This document shows positions 47,894 to 56,798 of a stretch of 64,000 nt of DNA, in pieces. Source of the DNA: Gammaproteobacteria bacterium (lineage in GTDB: Bacteria; Pseudomonadota; Gammaproteobacteria; Burkholderiales; Burkholderiaceae_C); NCBI GenBank assembly GCA_018815325.1, contig JAHIYE010000001.1:1-64000 (forward strand). Direction: 5' to 3'. Within the stretch, counting starts at the first letter, position 1. The number at the start of each line of letters is the position of its first letter. The notes under the pieces were generated by a model. The model ran no database searches. It was given only the letters and a program-made list of their open reading frames with translations, and was not told where the DNA came from. A program made the translations under genes and the position numbers.

Positions 47894-48466
47894 CTATCTT
47901 TTCTTCGACACCAGCATGGCCAGCTCAAGCGGCGAGAGCAGCCGCACACCGTTCTCCTGCGCATAGCGGCGGGCGGCGTCGCTCAGCGGGGTCACGCAGA
48001 TGTAAGTGCACAGCCCTGCGTCCTGCGCCTCTTTGGCGGCCACCAGATCGCGCAGGGCCTCCACGCCCTGGCTGGCGGCCTTCCAGCGCTTGGCGCTCAC
48101 CAAGGTGGTGCGGCCGTCCTTGCGCACACTGAGGTCTGCCGCCGGATCGCTCAGGCGCGTGACGGCATAGCCCTGCTGGGCGTAGCCCTGCTCCAGCACG
48201 CCAGAGAAGTCGCGCCACGACATGGCGCTGATCGCCTGCATCGCCGCATTCACGCTGGCCGTGCTGGGGACACCGATCTGCCGCCAGGCGGCCATGAGGC
48301 CGATGATCAAAACAGGGAAGGCACCAAACACGCCATAAGGTGCATATTGCTTGGGCAAGAGCACGATGGATAACAGAGCGATCAGCCCCACGATCACCAT
48401 GCTGACCCACCACGGCGAGCGCAGCAGGATTGCAAAAATCGAGTTTTCGGCCATCTTGAATTTCAT
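47894..48466 (-). CDS. membrane-anchored Mrr-type restriction endonuclease-like protein
   Basis: 190 residues. Two N-terminal membrane helices (VSMVIVGLIALLSIVLL and FGAFPVLIIGLMAAW) precede a small Mrr-like nuclease domain: MSWRDFSGVLEQGYAQQGYA, LSDPAADLSVRKDGRTTLVSAKRWKA (the D...S-x-K catalytic pattern) and GLCTYICVTPLSDAARRYA. No methyltransferase or specificity gene is nearby, so it is not an ordinary restriction system. Mrr proteins of this layout are thought to act on modified DNA or in repair. Role inferred. Confidence 0.75.
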   Translation of the reverse strand: MKFKMAENSIFAILLRSPWWVSMVIVGLIALLSIVLLPKQYAPYGVFGAFPVLIIGLMAAWRQIGVPSTASVNAAMQAISAMSWRDFSGVLEQGYAQQGYAVTRLSDPAADLSVRKDGRTTLVSAKRWKAASQGVEALRDLVAAKEAQDAGLCTYICVTPLSDAARRYAQENGVRLLSPLELAMLVSKKR

Positions 48467-48544
48467 GTGTCTACCTGTTCCTTCGCGAACCCATCGCGGC
48501 CCTGCAGTTTAAGTGCAAGGCCAAGTGTGTAGGCACGAGCCGCC

Positions 48545-49528
48545 TCAGTTGGCAGGCCGCACTGCGCCCCAGGGCCGCAGCGCAAAGCTGAACACCCGGG
48601 GGTCGCTCACGTCCACCGTGGCCTTGATCCAGCCCATGAAGGGCGAGCCATAGGTTTCCACGCGAGTGAAGTTGCTAACCAGCTGCTTGCCCTCTGCGTC
48701 AAGCAGGGGCTGGTTGATCTGCTGGTGGTGCGAGTCGCCATGCACCAGTACCACCTGGCCGGCAAAGGCCAGGGTCTCCTCACGCAGCTGGTTGATGAAC
48801 TCGCGGTAGCCGGCACGCGGGTGGCCGGCGCTGGCGGCCTCGAACTCGGGGTTGGCCTGGATCACGATGAGGAGGCCCGCGAGCTTTTTCGCACGCGCCA
48901 TTGCAAACGCCTGCGCCAGCCAGGCCCGGTTGGCCGCGCTGCGCGCTATGAACTCGGGCACCGGGCCGCTGCGCCCGGTGCCGCTGTAGTTGTTGTCACT
49001 GCCGGGCAGGTTGAGGCCGACGAACAAGGCGCCACCCGCCTCCCAGCGCACGTTCTCGCGGTAGGCGGCAAAGACCGGGGTGCTGGCCGGGTCGCTGCTC
49101 TGGCGCTCCAGCTTCAGGGGGCGCTGGCCCAGTGCACTGTCGCCCACAAAGAACAGCTCGCGCAGCTTGGCCAGGCGCTCCAGCGGGTCGTAGCTGCCGT
49201 TGTTGCTGCGGTGACAGTCGGTCCACTCGTTGTCGCCGGGCACATAGACCAGCGGGTGTTTGGAGGCCTGGAACACGCCGAGCATGTCGCGCAGCACGGC
49301 ATCGCTGCATTCGCTGGAGCCGCTCTTGATGTCGCCCGCATGCGCCACAAAGGCCAGGTCTTCTCGGCTCATCTCGGCGATCAGCTCGGGCAGCTGGCCG
49401 CGCTCCCAGCGGTTGTAGGGCGTGTCGCCAAAGAGGCCGAAGGACACGGGCTGGGCACTGGCTGCGCCACAGGTCACGCTTGTGAGCAGGGCCAGCAGCG
49501 CTGGCAAAAGCAGGTTATTGAGTTTCAT
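48545..49528 (-). CDS. exported metallophosphoesterase
   Basis: 327 residues from the ATG at 49528. Signal peptide LLALLTSVTCGAASAQ. Metal motifs: FGLFGDTPYNRWER (variant first motif), VAHAGDIKSG, YVPGDNEWTDC (GDNE) and VVLVHGDSHHQQIN (GDSHH). These fit the calcineurin fold with slight changes, so the metal site may be specialised. Exported, so it acts on an extracytoplasmic phosphate ester. An inverted repeat (49569-49593) lies 40 bases before the start. Confidence 0.82.
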   Translation of the reverse strand: MKLNNLLLPALLALLTSVTCGAASAQPVSFGLFGDTPYNRWERGQLPELIAEMSREDLAFVAHAGDIKSGSSECSDAVLRDMLGVFQASKHPLVYVPGDNEWTDCHRSNNGSYDPLERLAKLRELFFVGDSALGQRPLKLERQSSDPASTPVFAAYRENVRWEAGGALFVGLNLPGSDNNYSGTGRSGPVPEFIARSAANRAWLAQAFAMARAKKLAGLLIVIQANPEFEAASAGHPRAGYREFINQLREETLAFAGQVVLVHGDSHHQQINQPLLDAEGKQLVSNFTRVETYGSPFMGWIKATVDVSDPRVFSFALRPWGAVRPAN

Positions 49529-49568
49529 GTTCAGACCACTGAGGCAATGCAGTTCATCACCGCAATTT

Positions 49569-49593
49569 AAACCACGAATGTGACACGTGGTTT
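49569..49593. promoter_or_regulatory. inverted repeat upstream of the exported phosphoesterase
   Basis: AAACCACG, nine bases, CGTGGTTT: perfect 8-bp arms about 40 bases upstream of the ATG at 49528. Could be an operator; no known regulator assigned. Confidence 0.4.
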
Positions 49594-49660
49594 CATGCGC
49601 AAGTTCGGTTTTTAATTTTGAATATGCCTGCACAGCCAGGCCGGACAATGCGACCAGCGA

Positions 49661-50407
49661 TTAGTCACCCTGGCACCAACGGCCTGACGCTGGGCACACA
49701 CTGGCGCGTGCGCCGTTCAGCCAGACTTGCTCTTCATCCAGCAACACTGCGGTCGAGGGGTCGATGTCGAAGGCAACCCGAAGTGCGCGCCCAACACCGG
49801 CGTTCTCGATGGGAAGCTCCCAGGTCAGGAATACCTGGGTGCAATCCTGTGCCGGCGAGTAGTCGGCCACATTGAAGCCCTCACCACCGCGCCGGATGAC
49901 CGCGTGGGGCTGGCCGGTGTCAAATACCACCACGGTCCCTCTGGCCAGGGGAATGCGATGACCAGTAGACGGGAAGTGCAGGTCGAGACCCCTGTCCTCG
50001 CTCAGGAAGAGGTTGCAAAAGGCCGCTCCGCCATACTGCGCGCCGTCATGGTGGTAGCTGGCGCCGCGGCAGGCCATCAGGGCGACGTCGCTGGAGGCCA
50101 GCACGTCTTGCAGGCCGAACGTGCGTGTCCAATCGGTCACGGCCTGAACGCAGTGCTTGTAGTCCGGCCAGCGCATACGCGCGCGCGCCAAAGGCAAGGC
50201 CTCTACATCGCCGGGCGCAAGGCCCAGGCGCAATGAGGTCTCCCTTTCCCAATCTGCCAGCAGCCTGGCAGGCGGCACAGGTACATCGACCCTGCCTGAC
50301 AGCACCACATCACTCACGCTTCGGCTGCGGAGGGCATCACCGCTCCAGTAATAGGAATAGGCGGTGGGGAGGTCTCGCGCACGAGGCACGGGAGAAGAGA
50401 GGCTCAT
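49661..50407 (-). CDS. 2OG-Fe(II) oxygenase-like protein
   Basis: 248 residues from the ATG at 50407. A double-stranded beta-helix is suggested by CRGASYHHDGAQYGGAAFCN (an H-x-D iron pair), FPSTGHRIPLARGTVVVFDTG and QPHAVIRRGGEGFN (the third His and an Arg to bind 2-oxoglutarate). This order, H-x-D then H, then Arg, is that of Fe(II)/2-oxoglutarate dioxygenases. No known subfamily motif (AlkB, PiuC) was recognised. Convergent neighbours give no hint of the substrate. Start chosen by comparing frames; a longer frame up to 50557 is unlikely. Confidence 0.6.
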   Translation of the reverse strand: MSLSSPVPRARDLPTAYSYYWSGDALRSRSVSDVVLSGRVDVPVPPARLLADWERETSLRLGLAPGDVEALPLARARMRWPDYKHCVQAVTDWTRTFGLQDVLASSDVALMACRGASYHHDGAQYGGAAFCNLFLSEDRGLDLHFPSTGHRIPLARGTVVVFDTGQPHAVIRRGGEGFNVADYSPAQDCTQVFLTWELPIENAGVGRALRVAFDIDPSTAVLLDEEQVWLNGARASVCPASGRWCQGD

Positions 50408-50662
50408 GGGCACTAGTGTAGTTAGGCGATGCAAGCCCGCTTGAGGACAAGGCGGCTGAAAATCTCGTTGCGTTCTTTCAGCGCCCGGCAAAGCATTTAC
50501 GATGCAGGGAAAGGGATGCCTGGCGTGGGTGCGACCAGTCCTTTCAATCCCTTCCAACTTGATGGCTGTATTTTTGTATATGCGTTTTTCAAATCAGGGC
50601 AGGTATCGTGCTGAAGACACCCATCACAATACGACCCACGACACACAGTTCAGGAGAGAGAC

Positions 50663-51409
50663 ATGATAGTTTTTGTGACCGGCGCATCCGCCGGATTTGG
50701 TGCTGCGATTGCCGGAGCTTTTGTCAAAGGCGGGCACAAGGTTGTGGCTGCGGCTCGCCGTAAAGAGCGCCTGGCAGCGTTGGCGGACCAATTGGGTGAT
50801 GCGCTTTATCCCCTGGAGCTCGATGTCCGCGATGGCGCGGCTGTGGCCGCTGTGCCATCCCTGTTGCCTGCAGAATTTGCTGCGGTGGATGTACTGGTCA
50901 ACAACGCGGGGCTGGCACTGGGCATGGAGCCGGCCCAGCGCGCCTCGCTGGACGACTGGCAAACCATGATTGATACCAACTGCACGGGCCTGGTGCAGAT
51001 GACGCGCGCGCTGCTACCCGGGATGGTGGAACGCAACCGCGGTCATGTCTTCAACATCGGTTCGGTGGCCGGGCTTTGGCCCTATGCCGGTGGTAACGTC
51101 TATGGCGCGACCAAGGCCTTTGTGCGCCAGTTCAGCCTGAATCTGCGAGCCGACCTGCTGGGGACGGCCCTGCGGGTAACGGATGTCGAACCGGGCCTGT
51201 GCGGCGGCACCGAGTTCTCGAACGTACGCTTTCATGGCGACGATGACAAAGCCGCCAAGGTCTACCAGAATGTCCAGCCGCTGACGGCCGAGGACATTGC
51301 CAACACCATCTACTGGATTGCGACCCTGCCGGCGCATGTGAACATCAACACGATCGAGATGATGCCGGTGGCCCAGTCGTTTGCGGGTTTCACGGTTCAC
51401 CGGGGGTAG
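50663..51409 (+). CDS. ydfG: SDR family NADP-dependent 3-hydroxy acid dehydrogenase YdfG
   Basis: 248 residues, very close in layout to E. coli YdfG. The dinucleotide fold TGASAGFGAAIAGAF is followed by DVLVNNAGLALGMEPAQRAS, the catalytic GSVAGLWPYAGGNVYGATKA (Tyr/Lys in YGATK) and GLCGGTEFSNVRFHGDDDKA. YdfG oxidises L-serine, L-allo-threonine and 3-hydroxy acids with NADP. GGAG stands before the ATG. The gene stands alone; the lipoprotein hydrolase follows 116 bases on. Confidence 0.92.
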   Translation: MIVFVTGASAGFGAAIAGAFVKGGHKVVAAARRKERLAALADQLGDALYPLELDVRDGAAVAAVPSLLPAEFAAVDVLVNNAGLALGMEPAQRASLDDWQTMIDTNCTGLVQMTRALLPGMVERNRGHVFNIGSVAGLWPYAGGNVYGATKAFVRQFSLNLRADLLGTALRVTDVEPGLCGGTEFSNVRFHGDDDKAAKVYQNVQPLTAEDIANTIYWIATLPAHVNINTIEMMPVAQSFAGFTVHRG

Positions 51410-51525
51410 CTTCTTCCAGGGCGAGCGGCCTGCCGCCTCGTCTTCGTGCCCCGGCTTGCGTTGCCCGCTTGCGCCTGCCACACAGGCGTGCTAGCGTGAG
51501 GGCCATAAAAAATGGGGGCACGGGA

Positions 51526-52707
51526 ATGAAAAACGTTCGGGTACTTCGTTGTCTGGCGCTGCTCGGCGCAGCCGCTTTGCTTGCGGCATGTTCGACTCCT
51601 TATGGAGCTCCGGAGTTCGCATCCCGCCCAGCCGGAGAGACCCGGTTCCCGGGTATTGCGCAGTTGGTCCGGGCGGCTCCGAACCATACCCTCGACGTGC
51701 TGTTGGTTCACGGCATGTGTACCCATAGGAAGGATTGGGCTGAAGACACCATCAATGAACTCAACCAGGTGCTGAGCGGGACCACACACCCCAACATCGA
51801 ACCCCTGCAGGTAGAAGGCAGCAACGCCGTTCTATACCGCGCGGATATTTCCGTACCTGGGGGAAGCGTACGCACAACGGCTTTGGTCTGGTCGCCCATC
51901 CTCGCGCCGCTGAAGAACCAGCTGTGTTACGACCAGACGAACAAGTCCGAGGCGTGCCAGGAGGCTGGCTTGGACAAGCCGCCATACCCTTATCAGCGGG
52001 CTTCCCTCAACAAGGCGCTTAAGGATGTCCTGCTCGATGACTGCTTTGCGGATGCCATCATCTACCAAGGCCGGTCTCGTGATGCCATCAGCGGGCAGAT
52101 TCAAAAAGCCATCCTCACTGCGGTATCCGCACCGGGCAGAAATGCGGCCCCCGCTGACGTATTGAAAGCTGCCGCGACTGAATCCTCCCCGCTGGTGCTT
52201 GTCACTGAAAGTCTCGGTAGCAAGGTGGCGTTCGATGCGATCTACAAACTGGTGACCAGCCCGAATGCTGGCGTCAGTGCCGCCGGGCGCCAGACCCTGG
52301 ACCGGACCGCACAAATCTTCATGGCCGCCAACCAGATGCCGCTGCTGGCGCTGGGGGACCAGTCGCTTGATGGCGTGGCGTCCTTGCGCAAGGACGCCGC
52401 GGCTTACCAGCCCGACCCGCTGGCCGCACTCCTTGCATTGAAAAAGGACAGGGTCAGCATTGCCGCGGTTTCCGTGCCGAAGGTCGTGGCTTTCTCGGAC
52501 CCGAATGACCTGCTCTCCTTTATCCTCGCCCCGGCCAAACAGACAGCGAACTATGCTGTGGTGGACGTGGTCGTTTCAAATGACACGACCTACTTTGGCG
52601 CCCTGGAGCGTCCCGACATAGCCCACCAGGGCTACCTGAAGAACCGGAGTGTCACGAAGCTCATTGCCTGCGGCAATCTCGATGATGGCGCTTGCCAGAA
52701 GCCCTAG
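51526..52707 (+). CDS. alpha/beta-hydrolase-like lipoprotein
   Basis: 393 residues from the ATG at 51526. Lipoprotein signal with lipobox LLAAC (Cys 22). VLLVHGMCTHRKDWAED marks the oxyanion loop of the hydrolase fold; the nucleophile elbow appears as VTESLGSKVAF, i.e. T-E-S-L-G rather than G-x-S-x-G, so activity may be altered. The C-terminal part (FSDPNDLLSFILAP, VVVSNDTTYFGALERP) supplies candidate Asp and His residues. It is membrane-anchored in the envelope; substrate unknown. Convergent with the CoA-transferase gene (33 bases). Confidence 0.75.
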   Translation: MKNVRVLRCLALLGAAALLAACSTPYGAPEFASRPAGETRFPGIAQLVRAAPNHTLDVLLVHGMCTHRKDWAEDTINELNQVLSGTTHPNIEPLQVEGSNAVLYRADISVPGGSVRTTALVWSPILAPLKNQLCYDQTNKSEACQEAGLDKPPYPYQRASLNKALKDVLLDDCFADAIIYQGRSRDAISGQIQKAILTAVSAPGRNAAPADVLKAAATESSPLVLVTESLGSKVAFDAIYKLVTSPNAGVSAAGRQTLDRTAQIFMAANQMPLLALGDQSLDGVASLRKDAAAYQPDPLAALLALKKDRVSIAAVSVPKVVAFSDPNDLLSFILAPAKQTANYAVVDVVVSNDTTYFGALERPDIAHQGYLKNRSVTKLIACGNLDDGACQKP

Positions 52708-52740
52708 GTTCGGGTTGCGCTGACAGCCCGAGTCCGAGCA

Positions 52741-54003
52741 TCACACCACGCCGCCCTGTTTCAGCACGCCGATACGCGCAGCGTCCAGCCCCAGCTCGGC
52801 CAGCACTTCGTCGGTGTGCTCACCCAGCGCGGGTGGCGCACGGCGCAACACGGGCGGGGTGGCCATCAGGCGCAGCGGGCTGGCCACACTGGCAATGGCG
52901 GCAATGCCGTCCTGCGCTGCGGTGGCGGGCGCGCGGGGCTGCGTGATGGCCAGGCCACGGGCCTTGACCTGGGCGTCGTCAAACGCCACGCCGATGTCAT
53001 TGATGGGGCCGCAGGGCACGGCGCGGTCTTCGAGCAGCGTGACCCACTCGGCCGTGCTGCGGGTGCGCGTGAGTGCCTCCATCGCGGGAATCAGCACCTC
53101 ACGATTCCGCACCCGCAGGGTGTTGCTCGCAAAGCGCGGGTCCGTGGCCCAGTCGGGGCGCTGCACGGCTTCGCAAAAACGTGTGAACTGCCCGTTGTTG
53201 CCAATGGCCAAGAGCATGGCGCCATCGGCGGTGGGAAAGTCCTGGTACGGCGCCAGGCTCGGGTGGCTATTGCCCTGGCGCTGCGGCACATTGCCGGTGT
53301 TGAGAAAACCGCCGGCCTGATTCGCCAGCGTGGCCATGCCGACATCGAGCAGCGCCATGTCGATCTGCTGACCCGCACCGGTGCGGTTGCGCACCTCAAG
53401 GGCAGCGAGGATGGCGGTGGCGGCATAGACACCGGTGAACAAATCGGTGAGCGCCACACCCACGCGCAGCGCACCGCCGCCGGGCACATCGTCGGGCCGG
53501 CCAGTGATGCTCATCATGCCGCTCATGGCCTGGATCATGAGGTCGTAGCCGGCGCGCTCGGCGTAGGGCCCGTCCTGACCGAAGCCGGTGACCGAGCAGT
53601 AGATCAGGCGCGGGTTGATGGCCTTGAGGCTCTCGTAGTCAAGCCCATAGGCCTTGAGGCCGCCGACCTTGAAGTTCTCCACCAGCACATCGCTTTGCGC
53701 AGCCATCTGCCGGATGATGGCCTGGCCGTCGGGGTGCGCCAGGTCGAGCGTGATGGAGCGCTTGTTGCGGTTGGCACAGGTGAAGTAGGAGGCCTGGTCG
53801 GTGTCCTTGCCGTCAGCATCCTTCAGAAACGGAGGGCCCCAATGCCGCGTGTCGTCACCCGCGCCGGGGCGCTCGACCTTGACCACGTCGGCCCCCAGGT
53901 CCGCCAGGATTTGCGTGCACCACGGCCCGGCGAGCACGCGGGAGAGGTCAAGCACCTTGAGGTGCGAGAGTGCTGCTGCTTTTTCAGTCATCGTGGTGTC
54001 CAT
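52741..54003 (-). CDS. CaiB/BaiF CoA-transferase, probably succinyl-CoA:glutarate CoA-transferase
   Basis: 420 residues; ATG at 54003 (an ATG at 53991 is in frame, no clear ribosome site at either). CoA-transferase family III motifs: LKVLDLSRVLAGPWCTQILADLGADVVKVE, SDVLVENFKVGG, GFGQDGPYAERAGYDLMIQA (catalytic Asp in the GYD region) and GPINDIGVAFDD. The 130-base gap to gcdH is filled by a long hairpin, yet the two face the same way. In other bacteria this partner of gcdH moves CoA from succinyl-CoA to glutarate. Glutarate specificity rests on context. Confidence 0.85.
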   Translation of the reverse strand: MDTTMTEKAAALSHLKVLDLSRVLAGPWCTQILADLGADVVKVERPGAGDDTRHWGPPFLKDADGKDTDQASYFTCANRNKRSITLDLAHPDGQAIIRQMAAQSDVLVENFKVGGLKAYGLDYESLKAINPRLIYCSVTGFGQDGPYAERAGYDLMIQAMSGMMSITGRPDDVPGGGALRVGVALTDLFTGVYAATAILAALEVRNRTGAGQQIDMALLDVGMATLANQAGGFLNTGNVPQRQGNSHPSLAPYQDFPTADGAMLLAIGNNGQFTRFCEAVQRPDWATDPRFASNTLRVRNREVLIPAMEALTRTRSTAEWVTLLEDRAVPCGPINDIGVAFDDAQVKARGLAITQPRAPATAAQDGIAAIASVASPLRLMATPPVLRRAPPALGEHTDEVLAELGLDAARIGVLKQGGVV

Positions 54004-54013
54004 CGGTAAACGG

Positions 54014-54134
54014 AAATGTGTGAAGAAACCGTAGCGCGCGGGCCTAGCTTGCGTTGAGAAGCGCAGCCGTACAAGCGTACGGTGAGCATCGCCAACGCAA
54101 GATCGGCTCGCGCAGTAGGTTTATGCGCACATTT
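54014..54134. repeat. 121-bp imperfect hairpin (MITE- or REP-like) between gcdH and the CoA-transferase gene
   Basis: The left arm (54014-54072) and the reversed right arm (54134-54077) align for 58-59 bases, with AAATGTG ends, a perfect CTTGCGTTG/CAACGCAAG block, GCGCG/GCC matches and a CCGTAC/GTACGG tip around an AAGC loop. It fills practically the whole gap. Confidence 0.7.
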
Positions 54135-55330
54135 CAATTCGAGAAGGCCGAGATGCCGGTCTGTGCACGGCCCAGAATCAGCGCATGGATGTCGTGCGTA
54201 CCCTCATAGGTGTTGACCACCTCCAGGTTCACCAGATGGCGGGCCACGCCGAACTCGTCGCTGATGCCGTTGCCGCCCATCATGTCGCGTGCCAGACGCG
54301 CAATGTCGAGCGCCTTGCCGCAGGAGTTGCGTTTGAGGATGGAGGTGATTTCGACCGCGGCCGTGCCCTCGTCCTTCATGCGGCCCAGGCGCAGACAGCC
54401 CTGCAGACCCAGCGCGATCTCGGTCTGCATGTCGGCCAGTTTTTTCTGGATGAGCTGGTTGGCAGCGAGCGGGCGGCCAAACTGCTTGCGGTCCAGCACA
54501 TACTGGCGTGAGCGGAACCAGCAGTCTTCGGCGGCGCCCAGCGCGCCCCAGGCGATGCCGTAGCGAGCCGAGTTCAGGCAGGTGAACGGGCCCTTCAGAC
54601 CCTGCACCTCGGGGAAGGCGTTTTCTTCGGGCACAAACACGTTGTCCATCACGATCTCGCCGGTGATGGAGGCGCGCAGGCCCACCTTGCCGTGGATGGC
54701 CGGGGCGCTCAGGCCTTTCATGCCCTTCTCCAACACAAAGCCACGGATGGGGCCGACCTGGCCGCTCTCCGACACTTCCTTGGCCCAGACCACGAACACG
54801 TCGGCAATCGGGCTGTTGGAGATCCACATCTTGCCGCCAGTGAGCTTGTAGCCGCCGGCCGTCTTCTGTGCGCGGGTGATCATGGAGTTGGGGTCGGAGC
54901 CATGGTCAGGCTCGGTCAGGCCGAAGCAGCCGATCCACTCACCGGTGGCGAGCTTGGGCAGGTACTTCTGCTTCTGCGCCTCGGTGCCGAATTCGAAGAT
55001 GGGCACCATCACGAGCGAGGACTGCACGCTCATCATGGAGCGGTAGCCTGAGTCAACCCGCTCGACCTCGCGGGCAATGATGCCGTAGGCCACATAGTTC
55101 AGGCCGGGACCGCCGTACTGCTCGGGAATGGTGGGGCCGAGCAGGCCGAGCTCGCCCATCTCGCGGAAGATGGACGCATCGGTCTTCTCATTGCGGAAGG
55201 CCTCGATCACGCGGGGCTGCAGCTTGTCCTGGCAATAGGCGGCGGCGGCATCGCGCACCATGCGTTCGTCGTCGCTGAGCTGCTGGTCGAGCAAAAACGG
55301 GTCTTCCCAGTGAAATGAGGCTTTGGCCAT
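54134..55330 (-). CDS. gcdH: glutaryl-CoA dehydrogenase
   Basis: 398 residues, the acyl-CoA dehydrogenase fold throughout: [40 protein letters not shown] (the FAD/substrate loop), [20 protein letters not shown], and the C-terminal [17 protein letters not shown] with the catalytic Glu in the EGTHDIH motif. [12 protein letters not shown] and the [16 protein letters not shown] region fit GcdH closely. It oxidatively decarboxylates glutaryl-CoA to crotonyl-CoA in lysine, tryptophan and glutarate catabolism. GGAG lies ten bases before the ATG. It is divergent from a LysR gene with two palindromes between them. Confidence 0.93.
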   Translation of the reverse strand: MAKASFHWEDPFLLDQQLSDDERMVRDAAAAYCQDKLQPRVIEAFRNEKTDASIFREMGELGLLGPTIPEQYGGPGLNYVAYGIIAREVERVDSGYRSMMSVQSSLVMVPIFEFGTEAQKQKYLPKLATGEWIGCFGLTEPDHGSDPNSMITRAQKTAGGYKLTGGKMWISNSPIADVFVVWAKEVSESGQVGPIRGFVLEKGMKGLSAPAIHGKVGLRASITGEIVMDNVFVPEENAFPEVQGLKGPFTCLNSARYGIAWGALGAAEDCWFRSRQYVLDRKQFGRPLAANQLIQKKLADMQTEIALGLQGCLRLGRMKDEGTAAVEITSILKRNSCGKALDIARLARDMMGGNGISDEFGVARHLVNLEVVNTYEGTHDIHALILGRAQTGISAFSN

Positions 55331-55343
55331 AAGAATGTCTCCA

Positions 55344-55368
55344 GTTAACAGATGTGACTGATGTTAAC
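55344..55368. promoter_or_regulatory. palindrome in the gcdH leader
   Basis: GTTAACA, eleven bases, TGTTAAC; perfect 7-bp arms with LysR-like spacing, 14 bases before the gcdH ATG. Confidence 0.5.
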
Positions 55369-55404
55369 GGTCCGCCCCGGCAGGGACAAACGAGAGTTTT
55401 GCAC

Positions 55405-55431
55405 CCAGATATGTATTTGATGCATATCTGG
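55405..55431. promoter_or_regulatory. candidate LysR operator in the gcdH-LysR gap
   Basis: CCAGATATG, nine bases, CATATCTGG: perfect 9-bp arms containing an ATATG/CATAT centre, a typical LysR-type (T-N11-A) layout. Located midway between the divergent genes. Confidence 0.6.
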
Positions 55432-55516
55432 ATTCAATACAAACGCATGTTTTATGCACCCTCAACTCTGGAATCTGCTTTCTGCAAGACGTGCTGTTGT
55501 GTATATTTCGCACACC

Positions 55517-56434
55517 ATGCGCCGCAAAATCCCTTCCCTGCAAGCCCTGGCCTGTTTTGACGCGGCGGCCCGCCACGAAAGTTACACGCGCGCCGCGCAG
55601 GAGCTCGCGCTGACGCAAAGCGCGGTGTCGCGGCAGATCACCGGGCTGGAGGCATTTCTCGGGGTAGCGCTGTTTCGCCGCACGCGCCACGGCGTGGCGC
55701 TGACCCCGAGCGGCGCCGACTATGCGCGCCAGATCGCGCCGCGGCTGCAGGCGCTGGAGCGCGACACGCTGGACGCCATGTCGCGCCAGGGCACCGGGGG
55801 CGCCATCCAGCTGGCCGCCGTGCCCACCTTTGCCGCACGCTGGCTGATGCCCCGCCTGCCCGGGCTGGCGGCGCTGCACCCGGAGCTGATCGTCCACATC
55901 GAAACGCGCACGCGCCCTTTTTTGTTTGCCGACACCGAGTTCGACGCCGCGCTGTACTCGGGCACGCCCGAGCAGGTGGCCAACTGGGCTGGCACGCGGG
56001 CCATGGCCCTGCTGCCAGAAGAAGTGTTGCCGGTGTGCGCGCCGGCCCTGCTGGGCGGCAAGGCCCAGCTCACGCCCGCGGCGCTGGCCAGGCTGCCGCT
56101 GCTGCAGCAGAGCACGCGCCCCTCTGCCTGGCGCCAGTGGTTCGAGGCCATGGGGGTGAACGCACCGGCCGCCCTCTCCGGCCCGCGTTATGAGCTGTAT
56201 TCAATGACCGCGGCCGCCGCCGCTCAGGGGATGGGCGTGGCGCTGGTGCCGCGCCTGCTGTTCGAGCCCGAGCTCGCGCGCGGCGACTTGGTGGTGGCCT
56301 GCAAGCGGCCGCTCAAAAGCGGGCGCAGCTACTGGCTGGTGATGCCCGAGCGCGGTGAGCTTCGCCCTGCGCTGGCCGCCTTCACGCAGTGGCTGCAGGA
56401 GGCAGCCTCGCCCGGCGCTGAGGCCGGTCTTTGA
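55517..56434 (+). CDS. LysR family regulator, probably of glutarate genes
   Basis: About 305 residues from the ATG at 55517 (the frame opens at 55454). HTH region: SLQALACFDAAARHESYTRA, LTQSAVSRQITGLEAFLGVA, GcvA-like. The effector domain has GTGGAIQLAAVPTFAARWLM. It is encoded divergently from gcdH and its CoA-transferase, as GcdR is in Pseudomonas, so activation by glutarate is a reasonable inference. The two palindromes in the shared gap are its likely targets. Confidence 0.88.
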   Translation: MRRKIPSLQALACFDAAARHESYTRAAQELALTQSAVSRQITGLEAFLGVALFRRTRHGVALTPSGADYARQIAPRLQALERDTLDAMSRQGTGGAIQLAAVPTFAARWLMPRLPGLAALHPELIVHIETRTRPFLFADTEFDAALYSGTPEQVANWAGTRAMALLPEEVLPVCAPALLGGKAQLTPAALARLPLLQQSTRPSAWRQWFEAMGVNAPAALSGPRYELYSMTAAAAAQGMGVALVPRLLFEPELARGDLVVACKRPLKSGRSYWLVMPERGELRPALAAFTQWLQEAASPGAEAGL

Positions 56435-56462
56435 ATCCGGCGAGGCTCAATCAACCGGGCAA

Positions 56463-56798
56463 TTAGCGATTGCGCCCACCACCACCAGAACCCATGCCGC
56501 CACCCGGCCCCATGCTGCCGCCTGGGCGACCAGCACGGGCTGGAGGTTCGTCCGGTATCGTCACCCCGCGCTGCCTGGCACGTTCTTCCATGCGCCCGTG
56601 GTTTTCCGCCATGATGCGCTCGCGCTCCTCTGCGGTTTTCGCGGCGCGCAGGCGGGTCTGGTATTCGTTGCGCTCCTGCTGCGTCATGAGCTGGCTGCCG
56701 TAGATGGGCGCCGGGCCTTGCGCCCAGGCGCCGCTGACCAGCACCATCAGCGAGGTCAGGGCGGCCAGCGTGGTCACCCTCATCGTTTTCTTCAACAT
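56463..56798 (-). CDS. small exported Gly/Arg-tailed protein
   Basis: About 111 residues from the ATG at 56798 (AGGGA eight bases upstream; the ATG at 56804 is too close to it). Signal peptide TLAALTSLMVLVSGAWAQG. The middle is a charged helix (QQERNEYQTRLRAAKTAEER and ERIMAENHGRMEERARQRG), and the end is Gly/Ser/Arg-rich (GPGGGMGSGGGGRNR). No known catalytic motif. A periplasmic protein of unknown role. Convergent with the LysR gene. Confidence 0.75.
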   Translation of the reverse strand: MLKKTMRVTTLAALTSLMVLVSGAWAQGPAPIYGSQLMTQQERNEYQTRLRAAKTAEERERIMAENHGRMEERARQRGVTIPDEPPARAGRPGGSMGPGGGMGSGGGGRNR

